Of a DNA stretch of 64,000 bases, positions 27,793-37,962 are shown piece by piece; positions within the stretch are counted from its first letter, which is position 1; the number at the start of each line of letters is the position of its first letter. A model generated the notes under the pieces. The model worked only from the letters and a program-made list of their open reading frames with translations. It ran no database searches and had not been told where the DNA came from. The stretch comes from Staphylococcus felis (lineage in GTDB: Bacteria > Bacillota > Bacilli > Staphylococcales > Staphylococcaceae). A program made the translations under genes and the position numbers. The stretch lies in NCBI RefSeq assembly GCF_003012915.1, contig NZ_CP027770.1, forward strand, positions 1,364,001-1,428,000, in the 5' to 3' direction.

Positions 27793-28270
27793 TCATAACC
27801 CCTTATTGATTTGATTTTAACAATATCATCATAGCATACCTTAACGAATTATCCTAACTATACAGCCAAATATTGACAGAATTTTTTCTGAAACTTTTGA
27901 AGTGAGGTTTATTTTTTAAGCTGAATCAAAATGGTCTAACCGGGAAGAGCTAGGCAAGTTATCGTTAAATTACAAAACGGTATCAAGAATGTGTTTAAAG
28001 AATAAATTGATAAATAATGAAAAATAGTTATACTGATTACAGATTCATGGGTTGCCAAACTAAGGGAATTAAGGCTATAATGCTAGTAAATGAAAGCGCT
28101 TTAAATAGATAGCTCAATCACTAATAATAGTAAAGTCTTGCTATCTGATTAATTCATCATGAAATTTGTGATTATTCTGTCAAAAAGCATTGAAATCTTT
28201 TACAACATTATGACAAATATGGCATGATAAATATAAGCGTTATTCAATTTAAACAAGGGAGGATTTTTGA
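27793..28270 (+). promoter_or_regulatory. 478-bp control region upstream of rocA
   Basis: No gene is seen. A cre-like site lies at 28090-28104 (listed separately). At 27882-27896 TTTTTTCTGAAACTT matches 12 of 15 bases of the CodY consensus AATTTTCWGAAAATT, nearer to the cvfD start than to rocA. A TTTACA (28199-28204) and AT-rich DNA further down may be the rocA promoter but spacing is poor. The rocA ribosome site is GGGAGGA. Confidence 0.35.
28090..28104. promoter_or_regulatory. cre-like CcpA site upstream of rocA
   Basis: ATGAAAGCGCTTTAA matches the cre consensus WTGNAANCGNWNNCW at all but one position and contains the AAAGCGCTTT core. It is 167 nt upstream of the rocA ATG. Glucose repression of proline and arginine breakdown through CcpA is established in staphylococci. 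Confidence 0.5.
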
Positions 28271-29815
28271 ATGATTCCATATAGACATGAACCATTTACT
28301 GATTTTACGAAAAAGGAGAACAAAGAAGCCTATTTCCGTGCTTTAGAAAAAGTTGAAAGCGAGTTAGGCCAAGAGTATCCATTAATTATTGGTGGGGAGC
28401 GCATATATACAGATGATAAAACGCGTGTGTATAACCCATCTAATCGTGAAGAGACAATTGGTTATGTTTCAAAAGCTTCAAGAGAGCATGCTGAAAAAGC
28501 ATTAGAAGCAGCTAAAGAAGCATTTAAAACATGGAGAAATGTAGATCCAAAAGTACGAGCAAACATTTTATTCCGTGCTGCTGAGTTAACACGTAAACGT
28601 AAGCATGAATTTTCTGCTTTACTTTCTAAAGAAGGCGGTAAACCATGGAAAGAAGCAGACGCTGATACAGCAGAAGCAATTGATTTTATGGAATATTATG
28701 GACGTCAAATGTTAGAGTTAAAAGATGGTAAGCATGTGAATAGTCGTCCAGGTGAGTACAATCAATTTGATTACTTACCAGTCGGTGTAAGTGTTGTTAT
28801 TTCACCATGGAATTTCGCTTATGCGATTATGGCGGGTACAACATCTGCGCCATTAGTTACAGGGAACACAGTACTATTAAAGCCATCATCAAACACGCCT
28901 ATTATTTCGTATAAATTTATGGAAGTTTTAGAGGAAGCAGGTTTACCTAAAGGGGTAGTGAACTGGATACCAGGTTCATCTAGTGAAATTGGGGACTTCC
29001 TTGTTGAAAATAAAGATGTTGGGTTAATTTCATTTACAGGATCAAAGAATGTAGGTAAAGAAATCATTCAAAAAGCTGCCGTTATCCAAGAAGGTCAAAA
29101 TCACATTAAACGTGTTATTGCTGAAATGGGTGGTAAAGATGCAATTGTTGTAGATAATGAAGCAGATTTACAAATTGCGACGGATGCTATCGTGTATTCT
29201 GCATTTGGATTCTCTGGACAAAAATGTTCTGCATGTTCACGAGTTATTGCACATCAAGATATTTATGATGAATTGATTGAACGTGTTAAAACAGAAACGG
29301 AAAAAATCAAAGTGGGCGATGCAGCAGAACCTGACACATACGTAGGTCCAGTTATTGATCAAAAATCATTAGATAAAATTAAAAAATATATTGAAATTGG
29401 TAAAGAAGAAGGTCGTCTTGTGACAGGTGGTAATACAGACGAAGAAACTGGAAACTTTGTACATCCAACTATTTTTGCGGACTTAGATCCAAACTCTCGT
29501 ATTATGCAAGAAGAAATCTTTGGCCCGGTTGTCGGTTTCACAAAAGTGAAAGACTTTGATGAAGCAATCCAAGTTGCGAATGATACTGAATATGGTTTAA
29601 CAGGTGGCGTTATTTCTAATAACCGTATGAAATTAGAACAAGCACGTCGAGACTTTATGGTAGGTAACTTATATTTCAACCGTGGATGTACGGGAGCTGT
29701 AGTAGGCTATCAACCGTTTGGAGGCTTCAAAATGTCAGGAACAGACTCTAAAGCGGGTGGTCCGGATTACTTAGTTCTTCATATGCAAGGTCGCTCTGTT
29801 TCTGAGCACTTATAA
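28271..29815 (+). CDS. rocA: 1-pyrroline-5-carboxylate dehydrogenase
   Basis: A 514-residue aldehyde dehydrogenase of the RocA/PutC branch. It has [27 protein letters not shown] (NAD site), the catalytic Glu in [13 protein letters not shown] and the catalytic Cys in [14 protein letters not shown]. It oxidises P5C to glutamate in proline, ornithine and arginine breakdown. It lies directly upstream of rocD, whose product supplies P5C, and of gudB, which consumes glutamate, but a terminator separates rocA from rocD. In S. aureus, from memory, rocA is elsewhere in the genome. Confidence 0.94.
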   Translation: MIPYRHEPFTDFTKKENKEAYFRALEKVESELGQEYPLIIGGERIYTDDKTRVYNPSNREETIGYVSKASREHAEKALEAAKEAFKTWRNVDPKVRANILFRAAELTRKRKHEFSALLSKEGGKPWKEADADTAEAIDFMEYYGRQMLELKDGKHVNSRPGEYNQFDYLPVGVSVVISPWNFAYAIMAGTTSAPLVTGNTVLLKPSSNTPIISYKFMEVLEEAGLPKGVVNWIPGSSSEIGDFLVENKDVGLISFTGSKNVGKEIIQKAAVIQEGQNHIKRVIAEMGGKDAIVVDNEADLQIATDAIVYSAFGFSGQKCSACSRVIAHQDIYDELIERVKTETEKIKVGDAAEPDTYVGPVIDQKSLDKIKKYIEIGKEEGRLVTGGNTDEETGNFVHPTIFADLDPNSRIMQEEIFGPVVGFTKVKDFDEAIQVANDTEYGLTGGVISNNRMKLEQARRDFMVGNLYFNRGCTGAVVGYQPFGGFKMSGTDSKAGGPDYLVLHMQGRSVSEHL

Positions 29816-29907
29816 TAATCGTCAATATTATAGGAATTAAACGTATTCAACAGAAATGATTTAAAATAGATATTAATTTATTCTATTGTGTGACCTTTTA
29901 ACGACTG

Positions 29908-29991
29908 TAGGGTAAATCATATACAGCGCATTCAAATCAATCACATTCGATGACCTTGTTTTGAATTGTGATGGTTGATTTGCCCTATTTT
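29908..29991 (+). terminator. Nested hairpin terminator between rocA and rocD
   Basis: TAGGGTAAATCA (29908-29919) pairs with TGATTTGCCCTA (one mismatch), followed by TTTT; an inner ATCAATCACA / TGTGATGGTTGAT arm lengthens it. Confidence 0.65.
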
Positions 29992-30033
29992 CATGTGCTA
30001 GGCAATATAATTATTGAATAAAGGGGAGATAGT

Positions 30034-31233
30034 ATGACTAATCAATCACAAGAAATTATTGAATTAACAAACCACTACGGTGCGCATAACTACTTACCAC
30101 TGCCAATTGTTATTTCAGAGGCTGAAGGTGTATGGGTAAAAGATCCAGAAGGTCATAAATACATGGATATGTTAGCGGCTTATTCTGCTGTTAACCAAGG
30201 TCACAGACATCCGAAAGTCATTCAAGCGTTAAAAGATCAAGCCGATAAGGTAACACTTGTTTCACGTGCATTTCATAGTGATAACTTAGGTGCTTGGTAT
30301 GAAAAAATCTGTAAATTATCTGGCAAAGAAAAAGCATTGCCGATGAATACAGGTGCAGAAGCTGTTGAAACAGCATTGAAGGCTGCACGTCGCTGGGCAT
30401 ACGATGTAAAAGGCATTAAGCCCAATGAAGCGGAGATTGTCGCAATGGTAGGTAATTTCCATGGTCGTACGATGGCGCCTGTATCTTTATCATCAGAAAA
30501 AGAGTACCAACGTGGTTATGGTCCATTACTTGACGGTTTCCAAAACGTCCCATTCGGAGATGCTGAAGCTTTAGAGGCTGCGATAACTGAAAATACAGCT
30601 GCAGTCTTAATTGAACCTATTCAAGGTGAAGCAGGTATTAATATTCCGCCAGAAGGTTACTTGAAAAAAGTACGTGAATTGTGTGATAAACATAATGTTT
30701 TATTTATTGCCGATGAAATTCAAGCAGGTCTTGGTCGTACAGGTAAGTTATTTGCAACAGATTGGGACGACGTTAAGCCAGATGTATACATTTTAGGAAA
30801 GGCTTTAGGTGGTGGTGTATTCCCAATTTCGGTTGTGCTTGCAGATAAAGAAGTTTTAGATGTATTTACTCCAGGTTCACACGGGTCTACTTTTGGAGGA
30901 AATCCATTAGCATGTGCGGCATCTATTGCAGCACTAGACGTTATTGTTGACGAAGATTTACCAGGTCGTTCACTAGAGTTAGGTGAGTATTTCAAAAACG
31001 CATTACTTGAAATTGATCATCCGTCTATTAAAGAAGTGCGTGGCCGAGGGTTATTCATTGGGGTAGAGCTTAATGAAAATGCAAGACCTTATTGTGAAAA
31101 ATTAAAAGAAGAAGGTATTTTATGTAAAGAAACGCACGATACCGTTATTCGATTTGCTCCACCACTAGTCATCACAAAAGAAGAATTAGACTATGCGATT
31201 GATAAAGTGAAAAAAGTATTTTCACAAGCATAA
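30034..31233 (+). CDS. rocD: Ornithine aminotransferase
   Basis: A 399-residue class III PLP aminotransferase. Seen are [42 protein letters not shown] with the cofactor Asp, the PLP Lys in [13 protein letters not shown], and [13 protein letters not shown]. It converts ornithine and 2-oxoglutarate to P5C (via the semialdehyde) and glutamate. RocA upstream and GudB downstream complete the route to 2-oxoglutarate. The start follows AAAGGGGAGA. Confidence 0.94.
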   Translation: MTNQSQEIIELTNHYGAHNYLPLPIVISEAEGVWVKDPEGHKYMDMLAAYSAVNQGHRHPKVIQALKDQADKVTLVSRAFHSDNLGAWYEKICKLSGKEKALPMNTGAEAVETALKAARRWAYDVKGIKPNEAEIVAMVGNFHGRTMAPVSLSSEKEYQRGYGPLLDGFQNVPFGDAEALEAAITENTAAVLIEPIQGEAGINIPPEGYLKKVRELCDKHNVLFIADEIQAGLGRTGKLFATDWDDVKPDVYILGKALGGGVFPISVVLADKEVLDVFTPGSHGSTFGGNPLACAASIAALDVIVDEDLPGRSLELGEYFKNALLEIDHPSIKEVRGRGLFIGVELNENARPYCEKLKEEGILCKETHDTVIRFAPPLVITKEELDYAIDKVKKVFSQA

Positions 31234-31264
31234 TATTATCCTTAAACCATAGAGCTAAAAGGTC

Positions 31265-31311
31265 TTTAAAAAAGATAAGCTTATGTTACAATACGAATGT
31301 AAGCGAAAACA
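31265..31311 (+). promoter_or_regulatory. gudB promoter with cre (CcpA) site
   Basis: TTTAAA (31265-31270), 16 nt, TACAAT (31287-31292). Immediately after, at 31297-31311, ATGTAAGCGAAAACA fits the cre consensus WTGNAANCGNWNNCW at every defined position. A cre over the start of transcription acts as a roadblock or repressor site, so gudB is likely repressed when glucose is present. Confidence 0.65.
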
Positions 31312-31339
31312 AAAGTATGAAAAAGAGGCGAAATGGATC

Positions 31340-32584
31340 ATGGCTGAAAAAAATAATCTAGTGACGTCAACGCAAGGTATTATTAAAGAAGCAATGCATA
31401 AATTAGGTTTTGATGATGGGATGTATGAATTAATTAAAGAACCGTTAAGATTCTTGACAGTTCGTATCCCAGTGCGTATGGATGATGGGACAGTTCAAAC
31501 TTTTACGGGTTATCGTGCGCAACACAATGACGCTGTTGGACCTACAAAAGGTGGGGTGCGTTTCCACCCGGATGTTGATGAAGAAGAAGTTAAAGCACTC
31601 TCAATGTGGATGACATTAAAATGTGGAATTGTTGATTTACCATATGGCGGTGGTAAAGGCGGTATCATTTGTGATCCTCGCCAAATGAGTATTCATGAGG
31701 TAGAGCGTTTATCACGCGGTTATGTACGTGCCATTTCTCAAATCGTTGGGCCAACAAAAGATATTCCTGCACCAGATGTATTTACAAATTCTCAAATTAT
31801 GGCTTGGATGATGGATGAGTATAGTCAAATGGATGAATTTAACTCTCCAGGATTTATTACGGGTAAGCCAATTGTGCTAGGTGGTTCACAAGGGCGTGAT
31901 CGTTCAACGGCCTTAGGTGTTGTAATTGCGATTGAGGAAGCGGCCAAACGTCGTGGTAAAACAATAAAAGATTCAAGAATCGTTATTCAAGGTTTCGGTA
32001 ATGCAGGAAGTTTCTTAGCAAAATTCTTGTATGATGAAGGTGCAAAGATTGTAGGTATTTCAGATGCTTATGGTGCATTACACGACCCTGAAGGTTTAGA
32101 TATTGATTATTTATTAGATCGTCGTGATAGTTTTGGAACGGTTACTAACTTATTTGAAGATACGATTTCAAATAAAGAATTATTTGAACTGGATTGTGAC
32201 ATTTTAGTACCTGCAGCAATCGCTAATCAAATTACAGCGGATAATGCGGCGGATATTAAAGCTGAAATTGTTGTTGAAGCGGCAAACGGCCCTACAACAC
32301 CAGAAGCAACAAAAATCCTCACAGAAAAAGGTGTGTTACTTGTACCAGACGTATTAGCAAGTGCTGGTGGTGTAACAGTATCTTATTTCGAGTGGGTACA
32401 AAACAATACGGGTTATTATTGGACTGAAGATGAAGTGAATGAAAAATTACGTGAAAAATTAGTAACAGCCTTTGATACGATTTATAACTTATCTCAAAAT
32501 CGTAAAATCGATATGAGACTTGCTGCGTATATTGTAGGTATTAAGCGTACAGCTGAAGCAGCACGTTACAGAGGTTGGGCGTAA
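31340..32584 (+). CDS. gudB: NAD-specific glutamate dehydrogenase
   Basis: A 414-residue glutamate dehydrogenase, the same length as S. aureus GudB. Landmarks: VGPTKGGVRFHPDVDEEEV, LPYGGGKGGI with the catalytic Lys, PAPDVFTNSQIMAWM with the catalytic Asp, and the NAD fold VIQGFGNAGS. It deaminates glutamate to 2-oxoglutarate and ammonia, linking amino-acid use to the TCA cycle. The ATG at 31340 gives the usual N-terminus; the frame is open upstream but covers the cre site. Transcribed on its own promoter after rocD. Confidence 0.95.
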   Translation: MAEKNNLVTSTQGIIKEAMHKLGFDDGMYELIKEPLRFLTVRIPVRMDDGTVQTFTGYRAQHNDAVGPTKGGVRFHPDVDEEEVKALSMWMTLKCGIVDLPYGGGKGGIICDPRQMSIHEVERLSRGYVRAISQIVGPTKDIPAPDVFTNSQIMAWMMDEYSQMDEFNSPGFITGKPIVLGGSQGRDRSTALGVVIAIEEAAKRRGKTIKDSRIVIQGFGNAGSFLAKFLYDEGAKIVGISDAYGALHDPEGLDIDYLLDRRDSFGTVTNLFEDTISNKELFELDCDILVPAAIANQITADNAADIKAEIVVEAANGPTTPEATKILTEKGVLLVPDVLASAGGVTVSYFEWVQNNTGYYWTEDEVNEKLREKLVTAFDTIYNLSQNRKIDMRLAAYIVGIKRTAEAARYRGWA

Positions 32585-32605
32585 GTCATTTATTTCTAAA
32601 TATAT

Positions 32606-32669
32606 AACTCCTTTCTAAGAGGTAGATCGCTATATTCTAGCCTTGCATTGCCTTTTAGAAAGGAGTTTT
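32606..32669. terminator. Bidirectional terminator between gudB and argH
   Basis: AACTCCTTTCTAA (32606-32618) pairs with TTAGAAAGGAGTT (32655-32667), then TT. It serves these convergent transcripts. Confidence 0.75.
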
Positions 32670-32753
32670 GTTGTGATTTTGTTCAATGGATTATAAATCA
32701 GATAAATAAAGTTCGATTGCGTTGACAAAATCCCCTTAGAAATGGGTATTCAT

Positions 32754-34136
32754 TCAAGAAGGTTCAAGTAAAGATTGTGCTTTCTCGATTTGTTGAGAAA
32801 CTGCTTTTTGGCTTGTTCCCCCATAACTTTGTCTGCGCTTGACAGCTTCATCAGGCTGTAAATAATTGTAAATATCGTGTTCAATCATTGGATGATACGA
32901 CTGATAAACATCGATAGGCACGTCGAGTAGATATAGATTGTTTTGAATGGACCATAGTACGACCTTTCCAACAATTTCATGAGCTTCTCTAAATGGAATC
33001 CCTTTACCGACGAGATAGTCAGCAAGCTCTGTCGCATTTGAAAAGTCTTTTCGTACTGTTGATGATAACCGCGAAGTGTTCACAGTCATCGTATCTAACA
33101 TCCCTTTAAAAATACGTAATGAACCTTTTAATGTATGAACTGCATCAAACAATCCTTCTTTGTCTTCTTGCATATCTTTATTATATGCAAGGGGTAATCC
33201 CTTCAGTGTGACGAGCATACTCATTAAATGACCGGTCGTACGGCCCACTTTGCCACGAATAAGTTCTGCCATATCAGGGTTCTTTTTCTGAGGCATAATA
33301 GATGAACCTGTTGAAAATGTATCAGATAATGTAATGAACTGAGCCTCTTCTGACGACCAAAAAATGATTTCTTCTGCTAGACGAGATAAATGTACCATAC
33401 ATAAGCTAATATTGTGTAATGTTTCAATAATATAATCTCGATCACTCACTGCATCTAGACTATTCTCATAAATGTCATTAAAGCCTAATAAACGCATAGT
33501 CTCATGACGGTTGATTGGATAAGTTGTCCCACTCAATGCGGCTGCGCCTAATGGAGAGATATCAATTCGTTTTAACGCATCTTTAAAACGGGATTTATCG
33601 CGCTCTAACATCCAAAAATAAGTCATAATGTGATGAGCGAAAGAGATCGGTTGAGCTCTTTGTAAATGCGTATAGCCTGGCATAATAGTATCAATGTGAT
33701 GCTCGGCAAGTTGTAAGATACTTTTTTGGAAAGATTCAATTGCAGAAATGATAACATTGACCTCTTTTTTAGTATAAAGATGCATATCTGTTGCTACTTG
33801 ATCGTTTCGACTGCGTCCAGTATGCAATTTTCCGCCAGTAGCCCCAATCCGTTTAATGAGTTCATGTTCGATATTGAGGTGAATATCTTCTAAAGATTCT
33901 TGGAAAACGAGTTGATGATTATGAAAGTCTTTTTGGATTGACTTTAACCCTTCAATAATGTGGTCACATTCATCTTGACGAATAATCCCCTGATTAGCCA
34001 ACATTGTGGCATGTGCAATACTACCTTCAATATCTTCGGCTAATAGGTTTTGGTCAAAGTGGATGGAAGCATTAAATGCATCCACCCATTCTTCTGGATG
34101 ACCTTCAAATCTACCACCCCATGCTTTTTTACTCAT
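32754..34136 (-). CDS. argH: Argininosuccinate lyase
   Basis: A 460-residue member of the fumarase/aspartase superfamily with the signature [12 protein letters not shown], plus [12 protein letters not shown] and [11 protein letters not shown]. It cleaves argininosuccinate to arginine and fumarate, the last step of arginine synthesis. The ATG at 34136 ([10 protein letters not shown]) lies inside the last codons of argG (8-nt overlap), so translation is coupled; the frame remains open upstream only because it overlaps argG. Confidence 0.95.
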   Translation of the reverse strand: MSKKAWGGRFEGHPEEWVDAFNASIHFDQNLLAEDIEGSIAHATMLANQGIIRQDECDHIIEGLKSIQKDFHNHQLVFQESLEDIHLNIEHELIKRIGATGGKLHTGRSRNDQVATDMHLYTKKEVNVIISAIESFQKSILQLAEHHIDTIMPGYTHLQRAQPISFAHHIMTYFWMLERDKSRFKDALKRIDISPLGAAALSGTTYPINRHETMRLLGFNDIYENSLDAVSDRDYIIETLHNISLCMVHLSRLAEEIIFWSSEEAQFITLSDTFSTGSSIMPQKKNPDMAELIRGKVGRTTGHLMSMLVTLKGLPLAYNKDMQEDKEGLFDAVHTLKGSLRIFKGMLDTMTVNTSRLSSTVRKDFSNATELADYLVGKGIPFREAHEIVGKVVLWSIQNNLYLLDVPIDVYQSYHPMIEHDIYNYLQPDEAVKRRQSYGGTSQKAVSQQIEKAQSLLEPS

Positions 34137-35331
34137 CGGCATAACCCCCATGGCGCATGGCATTAACTTGAGTAGGCAAACCATAAATCTCGATAAAGCC
34201 GACTGCTGCTTCCTGATTAAATGCATCTTCTTTAGTATAAGTGGCTAATTTTTCATTGTATAATGTGTATTCTGATTTTCTACCATTAACAGTGGCATGT
34301 CCTTTAAAGAGCTGGATACGAACATCCCCTGTTACAAATTGTTGTGTTTGATCGACAAATGACTTTAAAGCATCTGTAAGTGGTGAAAACCATAGTCCGT
34401 TATAGACTTGTTCTGCAAGTTGCTTTTCCACAATAGGCTTAAAGTGGGCGACATCTTTTGTTAAGGTAATCGTTTCTAAACCGTGATGTGCTTTCATAAT
34501 GACTTCAGCACCTGGAGTTTCATATACTTCTCTTGATTTAATACCTACGAGCCTGTTTTCAATATGATCAATACGACCGATGCCATGTTTTCCTGCTAGT
34601 TCATTTAAGTGAAGAATTAATTGATCTAATGCATAGGGTTTATGGTTAATATGAGTTGGAAGACCTTCTTTAAATGATAAAATAATGTCATCTGGCGTGT
34701 CGGGTGTATCTTCCAATTCGTTTGTAAGATCAAATGCATCTTTTGGAGGTGCTGCATAAGGGTCTTCTAAAATACCACATTCATTACTACGCCCCCATAA
34801 ATTTTGGTCAATTGAGTAGGGGGATTCTTTGCCAATCGGAACAGGTATATGATGTTTTACCGCATAATCTATCTCTTCTTCACGACTCCATCCCCATTCT
34901 CTGACTGGTGCAATAACTTTCAAATTAGGGTCTAACGCTTTAATTGCGACCTCAAAGCGAACTTGATCGTTTCCTTTACCTGTACATCCATGGGCTATGG
35001 CTGAAGCATTCGTTTGATGAGCAATTTCGACTAGTTTCTTTGAGATTAAAGGACGAGATAACGCTGATACGAGAGGATACACATTTTCATATTTTAAATT
35101 CGCCTTAATCGCATAAGCTACATAATCTTCTGAAAATTCTAGTGTAGCATCGATGACATGAGATTCAACTGCCCCCATATCTAGCGCTTTTTGATAAACG
35201 ACATCAAGGTCTTTTCCTTCACCAACATCTAAACAGCATGCAATGACATCATAACCTTGTTCGATTAACCATTTGACTGCTACACTCGTATCTAACCCAC
35301 CTGAATAGGCTAACACTACTTTTTCTTTCAT
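34129..35331 (-). CDS. argG: Argininosuccinate synthase
   Basis: A 400-residue synthase starting [17 protein letters not shown], which holds the PP-loop SGGLDTS of N-type ATP pyrophosphatases. [13 protein letters not shown] and [15 protein letters not shown] are further family blocks. It joins citrulline and aspartate using ATP. The ATG at 35331 is taken rather than the adjacent 35334 codon because of spacing to AGAGGTG and family starts. It leads the argGH operon, which runs opposite to the catabolic rocA-rocD-gudB genes. Confidence 0.95.
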   Translation of the reverse strand: MKEKVVLAYSGGLDTSVAVKWLIEQGYDVIACCLDVGEGKDLDVVYQKALDMGAVESHVIDATLEFSEDYVAYAIKANLKYENVYPLVSALSRPLISKKLVEIAHQTNASAIAHGCTGKGNDQVRFEVAIKALDPNLKVIAPVREWGWSREEEIDYAVKHHIPVPIGKESPYSIDQNLWGRSNECGILEDPYAAPPKDAFDLTNELEDTPDTPDDIILSFKEGLPTHINHKPYALDQLILHLNELAGKHGIGRIDHIENRLVGIKSREVYETPGAEVIMKAHHGLETITLTKDVAHFKPIVEKQLAEQVYNGLWFSPLTDALKSFVDQTQQFVTGDVRIQLFKGHATVNGRKSEYTLYNEKLATYTKEDAFNQEAAVGFIEIYGLPTQVNAMRHGGYADE

Positions 35332-35368
35332 CATACATTCACCTCTGATTAAATTTGTTGATAGCAAA

Positions 35369-35397
35369 ACTATAACACAAATGAGTTAATATGCAAA
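35369..35397 (-). promoter_or_regulatory. argG promoter
   Basis: On the minus strand: TTTGCA (35397-35392), 17 nt, TATAGT (35374-35369), 38 nt ahead of the ATG. I looked for an ArgR box next to it and found no convincing one. Confidence 0.5.
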
Positions 35398-35453
35398 TAG
35401 TTAAATAAATATACATTTTAAGTGTGTGTTCTTTGCATCTCAGGTTCTGTTAA

Positions 35454-35482
35454 TTGAATTTAAATGGGGAAGTTAGTAAAAT
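35454..35482 (+). promoter_or_regulatory. pgi promoter
   Basis: TTGAAT (35454-35459), exactly 17 nt, TAAAAT (35477-35482), 36 nt before the pgi start. A typical sigma-A promoter. Confidence 0.6.
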
Positions 35483-35517
35483 AAAAGCGAATTCAGATTC
35501 AATAGGAGGCAAAGTGT

Positions 35518-36849
35518 ATGACACATATCCAATTAGATTATCAAAAAGCTTTAAAATTTTTGGGTCAACATGAAATCGACCAACAACAAGATTTAGTGCA
35601 ACACATACATCAAACGATTCATAACGGGACTGGTGCAGGTAGTGACTTTTTAGGATGGATTGATTTACCTGTAGATTACGATAAAGAAGAGTTTAGCCGT
35701 ATATTAGAAGCTGCTCAACGAATCAAATCAAATTCAGATGTCCTTGTTGTAATTGGAATTGGTGGTTCATACTTAGGCGCTCGTTCAGCGATTGAAATGT
35801 TAACGCCAGCATTTAAAAAAGAGCATGACTTACCAGAAATTATCTTTGCTGGACATCATTTATCATCATCGTATCTCCAAGAATTGATTGATTATCTTGA
35901 TGGTAAAGATTACTCAGTAAATGTTATTTCGAAATCAGGAACAACTACAGAGCCAGCAGTTGCGTTTCGTTTGTTTAAGCAGTTATTAGAGGACAAATAT
36001 GGAAAAGAAGAAGCTGTTCAGCGTATTTTTGCTACAACAGATAAAGAAAAAGGTGCATTAAAACAACTGGCAACGAATGAAGGATATGAGTCATTTGTAG
36101 TTCCAGATGATGTAGGCGGACGTTTCTCAGTGTTAACTGCAGTGGGACTATTGCCAATTGCAGTAGCAGGTATTGATATTGAAGCAATGATGGGCGGTGC
36201 ACAAAAAGCGCGTGAAGAGCTTTCAACTGATGATTTATCGACAAATATCGCTTATCAATATGCAACTATTCGCAATGTATTGTATAACAAAGGCTATACG
36301 ACTGAAATGCTCATTAACTACGAACCGTCTCTGCAATATTTCAATGAATGGTGGAAACAATTATTTGGTGAATCTGAAGGTAAAGACTTAAAAGGAATCT
36401 ACCCTTCAAGTGCTAACTTTACAACTGACTTACATTCATTAGGACAATATGTACAAGAGGGACGTCGCTTCTTATTTGAAACAGTGATTAAAGTAGAGGC
36501 ACCAAAACATGAAATTACAATCGAAAAAGATGCCGATGATTTAGATGGTTTAAACTATTTAGCTGGTAAAACAATCGATGAAGTCAATTCAAAGGCTTTT
36601 GAGGGGACATTACTTGCTCATACTGATGGCGGTGTACCTAACTTAGTGATTTCAGTGCCAAAATTAGATGCTGAAACATACGGTTATCTTGTATACTTCT
36701 TTGAGTTAGCTGTAGCGATGAGTGGCTATCAATTAGGAGTTAATCCATTTAATCAGCCAGGTGTAGAAGCATACAAACAAAATATGTTCGCACTATTAGG
36801 GAAACCGGGCTTTGAAGATAAGAAAAAAGATTTAGAAGCACGTTTGTAG
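35518..36849 (+). CDS. pgi: Glucose-6-phosphate isomerase
   Basis: A 443-residue isomerase of normal length for Bacillales. The sugar-phosphate fold shows [18 protein letters not shown] and [13 protein letters not shown], and the C-terminal part [17 protein letters not shown] is the PGI signature 2. It interconverts glucose-6-phosphate and fructose-6-phosphate. The start follows TAGGAGG. A MITE lies between its stop codon and the terminator at 37254. Confidence 0.96.
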   Translation: MTHIQLDYQKALKFLGQHEIDQQQDLVQHIHQTIHNGTGAGSDFLGWIDLPVDYDKEEFSRILEAAQRIKSNSDVLVVIGIGGSYLGARSAIEMLTPAFKKEHDLPEIIFAGHHLSSSYLQELIDYLDGKDYSVNVISKSGTTTEPAVAFRLFKQLLEDKYGKEEAVQRIFATTDKEKGALKQLATNEGYESFVVPDDVGGRFSVLTAVGLLPIAVAGIDIEAMMGGAQKAREELSTDDLSTNIAYQYATIRNVLYNKGYTTEMLINYEPSLQYFNEWWKQLFGESEGKDLKGIYPSSANFTTDLHSLGQYVQEGRRFLFETVIKVEAPKHEITIEKDADDLDGLNYLAGKTIDEVNSKAFEGTLLAHTDGGVPNLVISVPKLDAETYGYLVYFFELAVAMSGYQLGVNPFNQPGVEAYKQNMFALLGKPGFEDKKKDLEARL

Positions 36850-36867
36850 TGAGTATTCAAAAGTTTA

Positions 36868-37234
36868 GGCTCTATAATAAATCGGACTGGTGTATAAATA
36901 ATTTTATTTATTTGATTGTTCCATAAAGCCTCGCTTTTCTAGGCGCCTCACCTCAACTCATTTTAAGATTGAACTTACCCAATCTTAAAATGGATTTTCG
37001 GTTACGGCAAGATGCCTCAGAAGTCTCGGCTTAGGAATCAATCAAATGTGCTATATTTATTCACACCCTTAAGTTATAAAATATGATTTACCAACGCAAT
37101 TTTACTGATTTATGTCGTATTAAAAGAGGCATTAATGTTCAAGACTTTATGATCACACAACGAAAAGGGAGTTAAGCAATACATTATTGCATAACGCCTT
37201 AATTTAATGGACCAGTCCAATTTGACTGAGAGCC
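36868..37234 (+). mobile_element. MITE, copy 1 (ISL3-like ends)
   Basis: A 367-bp non-coding element. It begins GGCTCT...AAATCGGACTGGT and ends ACCAGTCCAATTT...AGAGCC, so the outer 24 bases form inverted repeats with 19 matches. It is flanked by AAAGTTTA (36860-36867) and AAAGTATA (37235-37242), an 8-bp duplication with one change. Inside are a hairpin ATTTTAAGATTG / CAATCTTAAAAT and the folded core shared with repeat A. Copies 2 and 3 are near identical. Confidence 0.88.
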
Positions 37235-37253
37235 AAAGTATATAAGTCGTGAC

Positions 37254-37291
37254 ATTCGGACTGGCGTAAATACATGCTAGTCCGAATTTTT
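37254..37291 (+). terminator. Terminator of pgi, displaced by the MITE
   Basis: ATTCGGACT (37254-37262) pairs with AGTCCGAAT (37279-37287), then TTTT. It is 405 nt after the pgi stop because the MITE lies between. Confidence 0.75.
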
Positions 37292-37425
37292 CAGTAGCGA
37301 TAAAGGCTGTTAATACGCACTAAAATTAAATTATGATTTAAAATGGGTAAAAAAGTAACATTTATATAAAGTTTATGATAAGATTAAGCATATTGTTAAG
37401 ACCTAATGTGAGTGAGGATTTGTCA

Positions 37426-37950
37426 ATGCGTACAATAGTTCGATCATTTGTAGCTTTGATTTTGGCTATAGTCGCTTTATGCTTTCTTGTGCTATTTATT
37501 GTTATTCCTTATCAAGTGAGTCAATCTAGCATGGCACCGACATTGAGTATGGGTGACAGAATAATTGTCAATAAGTTGAAAGTAAGATTAAATATGTTAG
37601 AGCATGGTGATGTCGTTGTATTCCAACAAAATGGAACGTATCGTGTTGGTCGGATTATAGGAGATCCTGGTCAGTCTGTCGCATACCAATCAGGACAACT
37701 TGAGCTCGATAATCGTCCTGTTGATGAGCCATACATTCATCGTGCATATGAAGCAACATGGTCAGCGCGTGAGCTTCCCAATGTTGAGAGTGATATCATA
37801 CCACCTAACCAATACTTGGTTTTAAATGATCATCGTTTGGATGAAGGTGACTCAAGAAGATATGGATTAATTGATAAACGTGATATGATAGGAAGTGCGT
37901 TATTGCGTTATTTTCCTTTAAATCAAACAACTGTAAACTTTAAAAATTAG
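37426..37950 (+). CDS. spsA: Signal peptidase I homologue SpsA, predicted inactive
   Basis: A 174-residue type I signal peptidase homologue with one N-terminal membrane anchor. The box around the nucleophile, SQSSMAPTLSMGDR, keeps a Ser before Met (Ser35). The position of the general-base Lys, in SpsB the K of YVKRIIGKPG, is Gly75 here (YRVGRIIGDPG). Without that Lys the Ser/Lys dyad is broken, so peptidase activity is unlikely. S. aureus SpsA is also regarded as inactive but, from memory, lacks the Ser as well. The ATG at 37426 gives the same length as S. aureus SpsA. spsB follows after 12 nt. Confidence 0.88.
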   Translation: MRTIVRSFVALILAIVALCFLVLFIVIPYQVSQSSMAPTLSMGDRIIVNKLKVRLNMLEHGDVVVFQQNGTYRVGRIIGDPGQSVAYQSGQLELDNRPVDEPYIHRAYEATWSARELPNVESDIIPPNQYLVLNDHRLDEGDSRRYGLIDKRDMIGSALLRYFPLNQTTVNFKN

Positions 37951-37962
37951 AGGTGTCAAAAA

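Noticed and set aside
35332..35420. ArgR (ARG box) operator upstream of argG
   Set aside because: The region is AT-rich and gives only weak partial matches. I could not support a site.
36868..37234. MITE interior as a T-box or other known riboswitch
   Set aside because: It contains several hairpins, but copies lie downstream of genes, not in leaders, and I see no T-box sequence or antiterminator.
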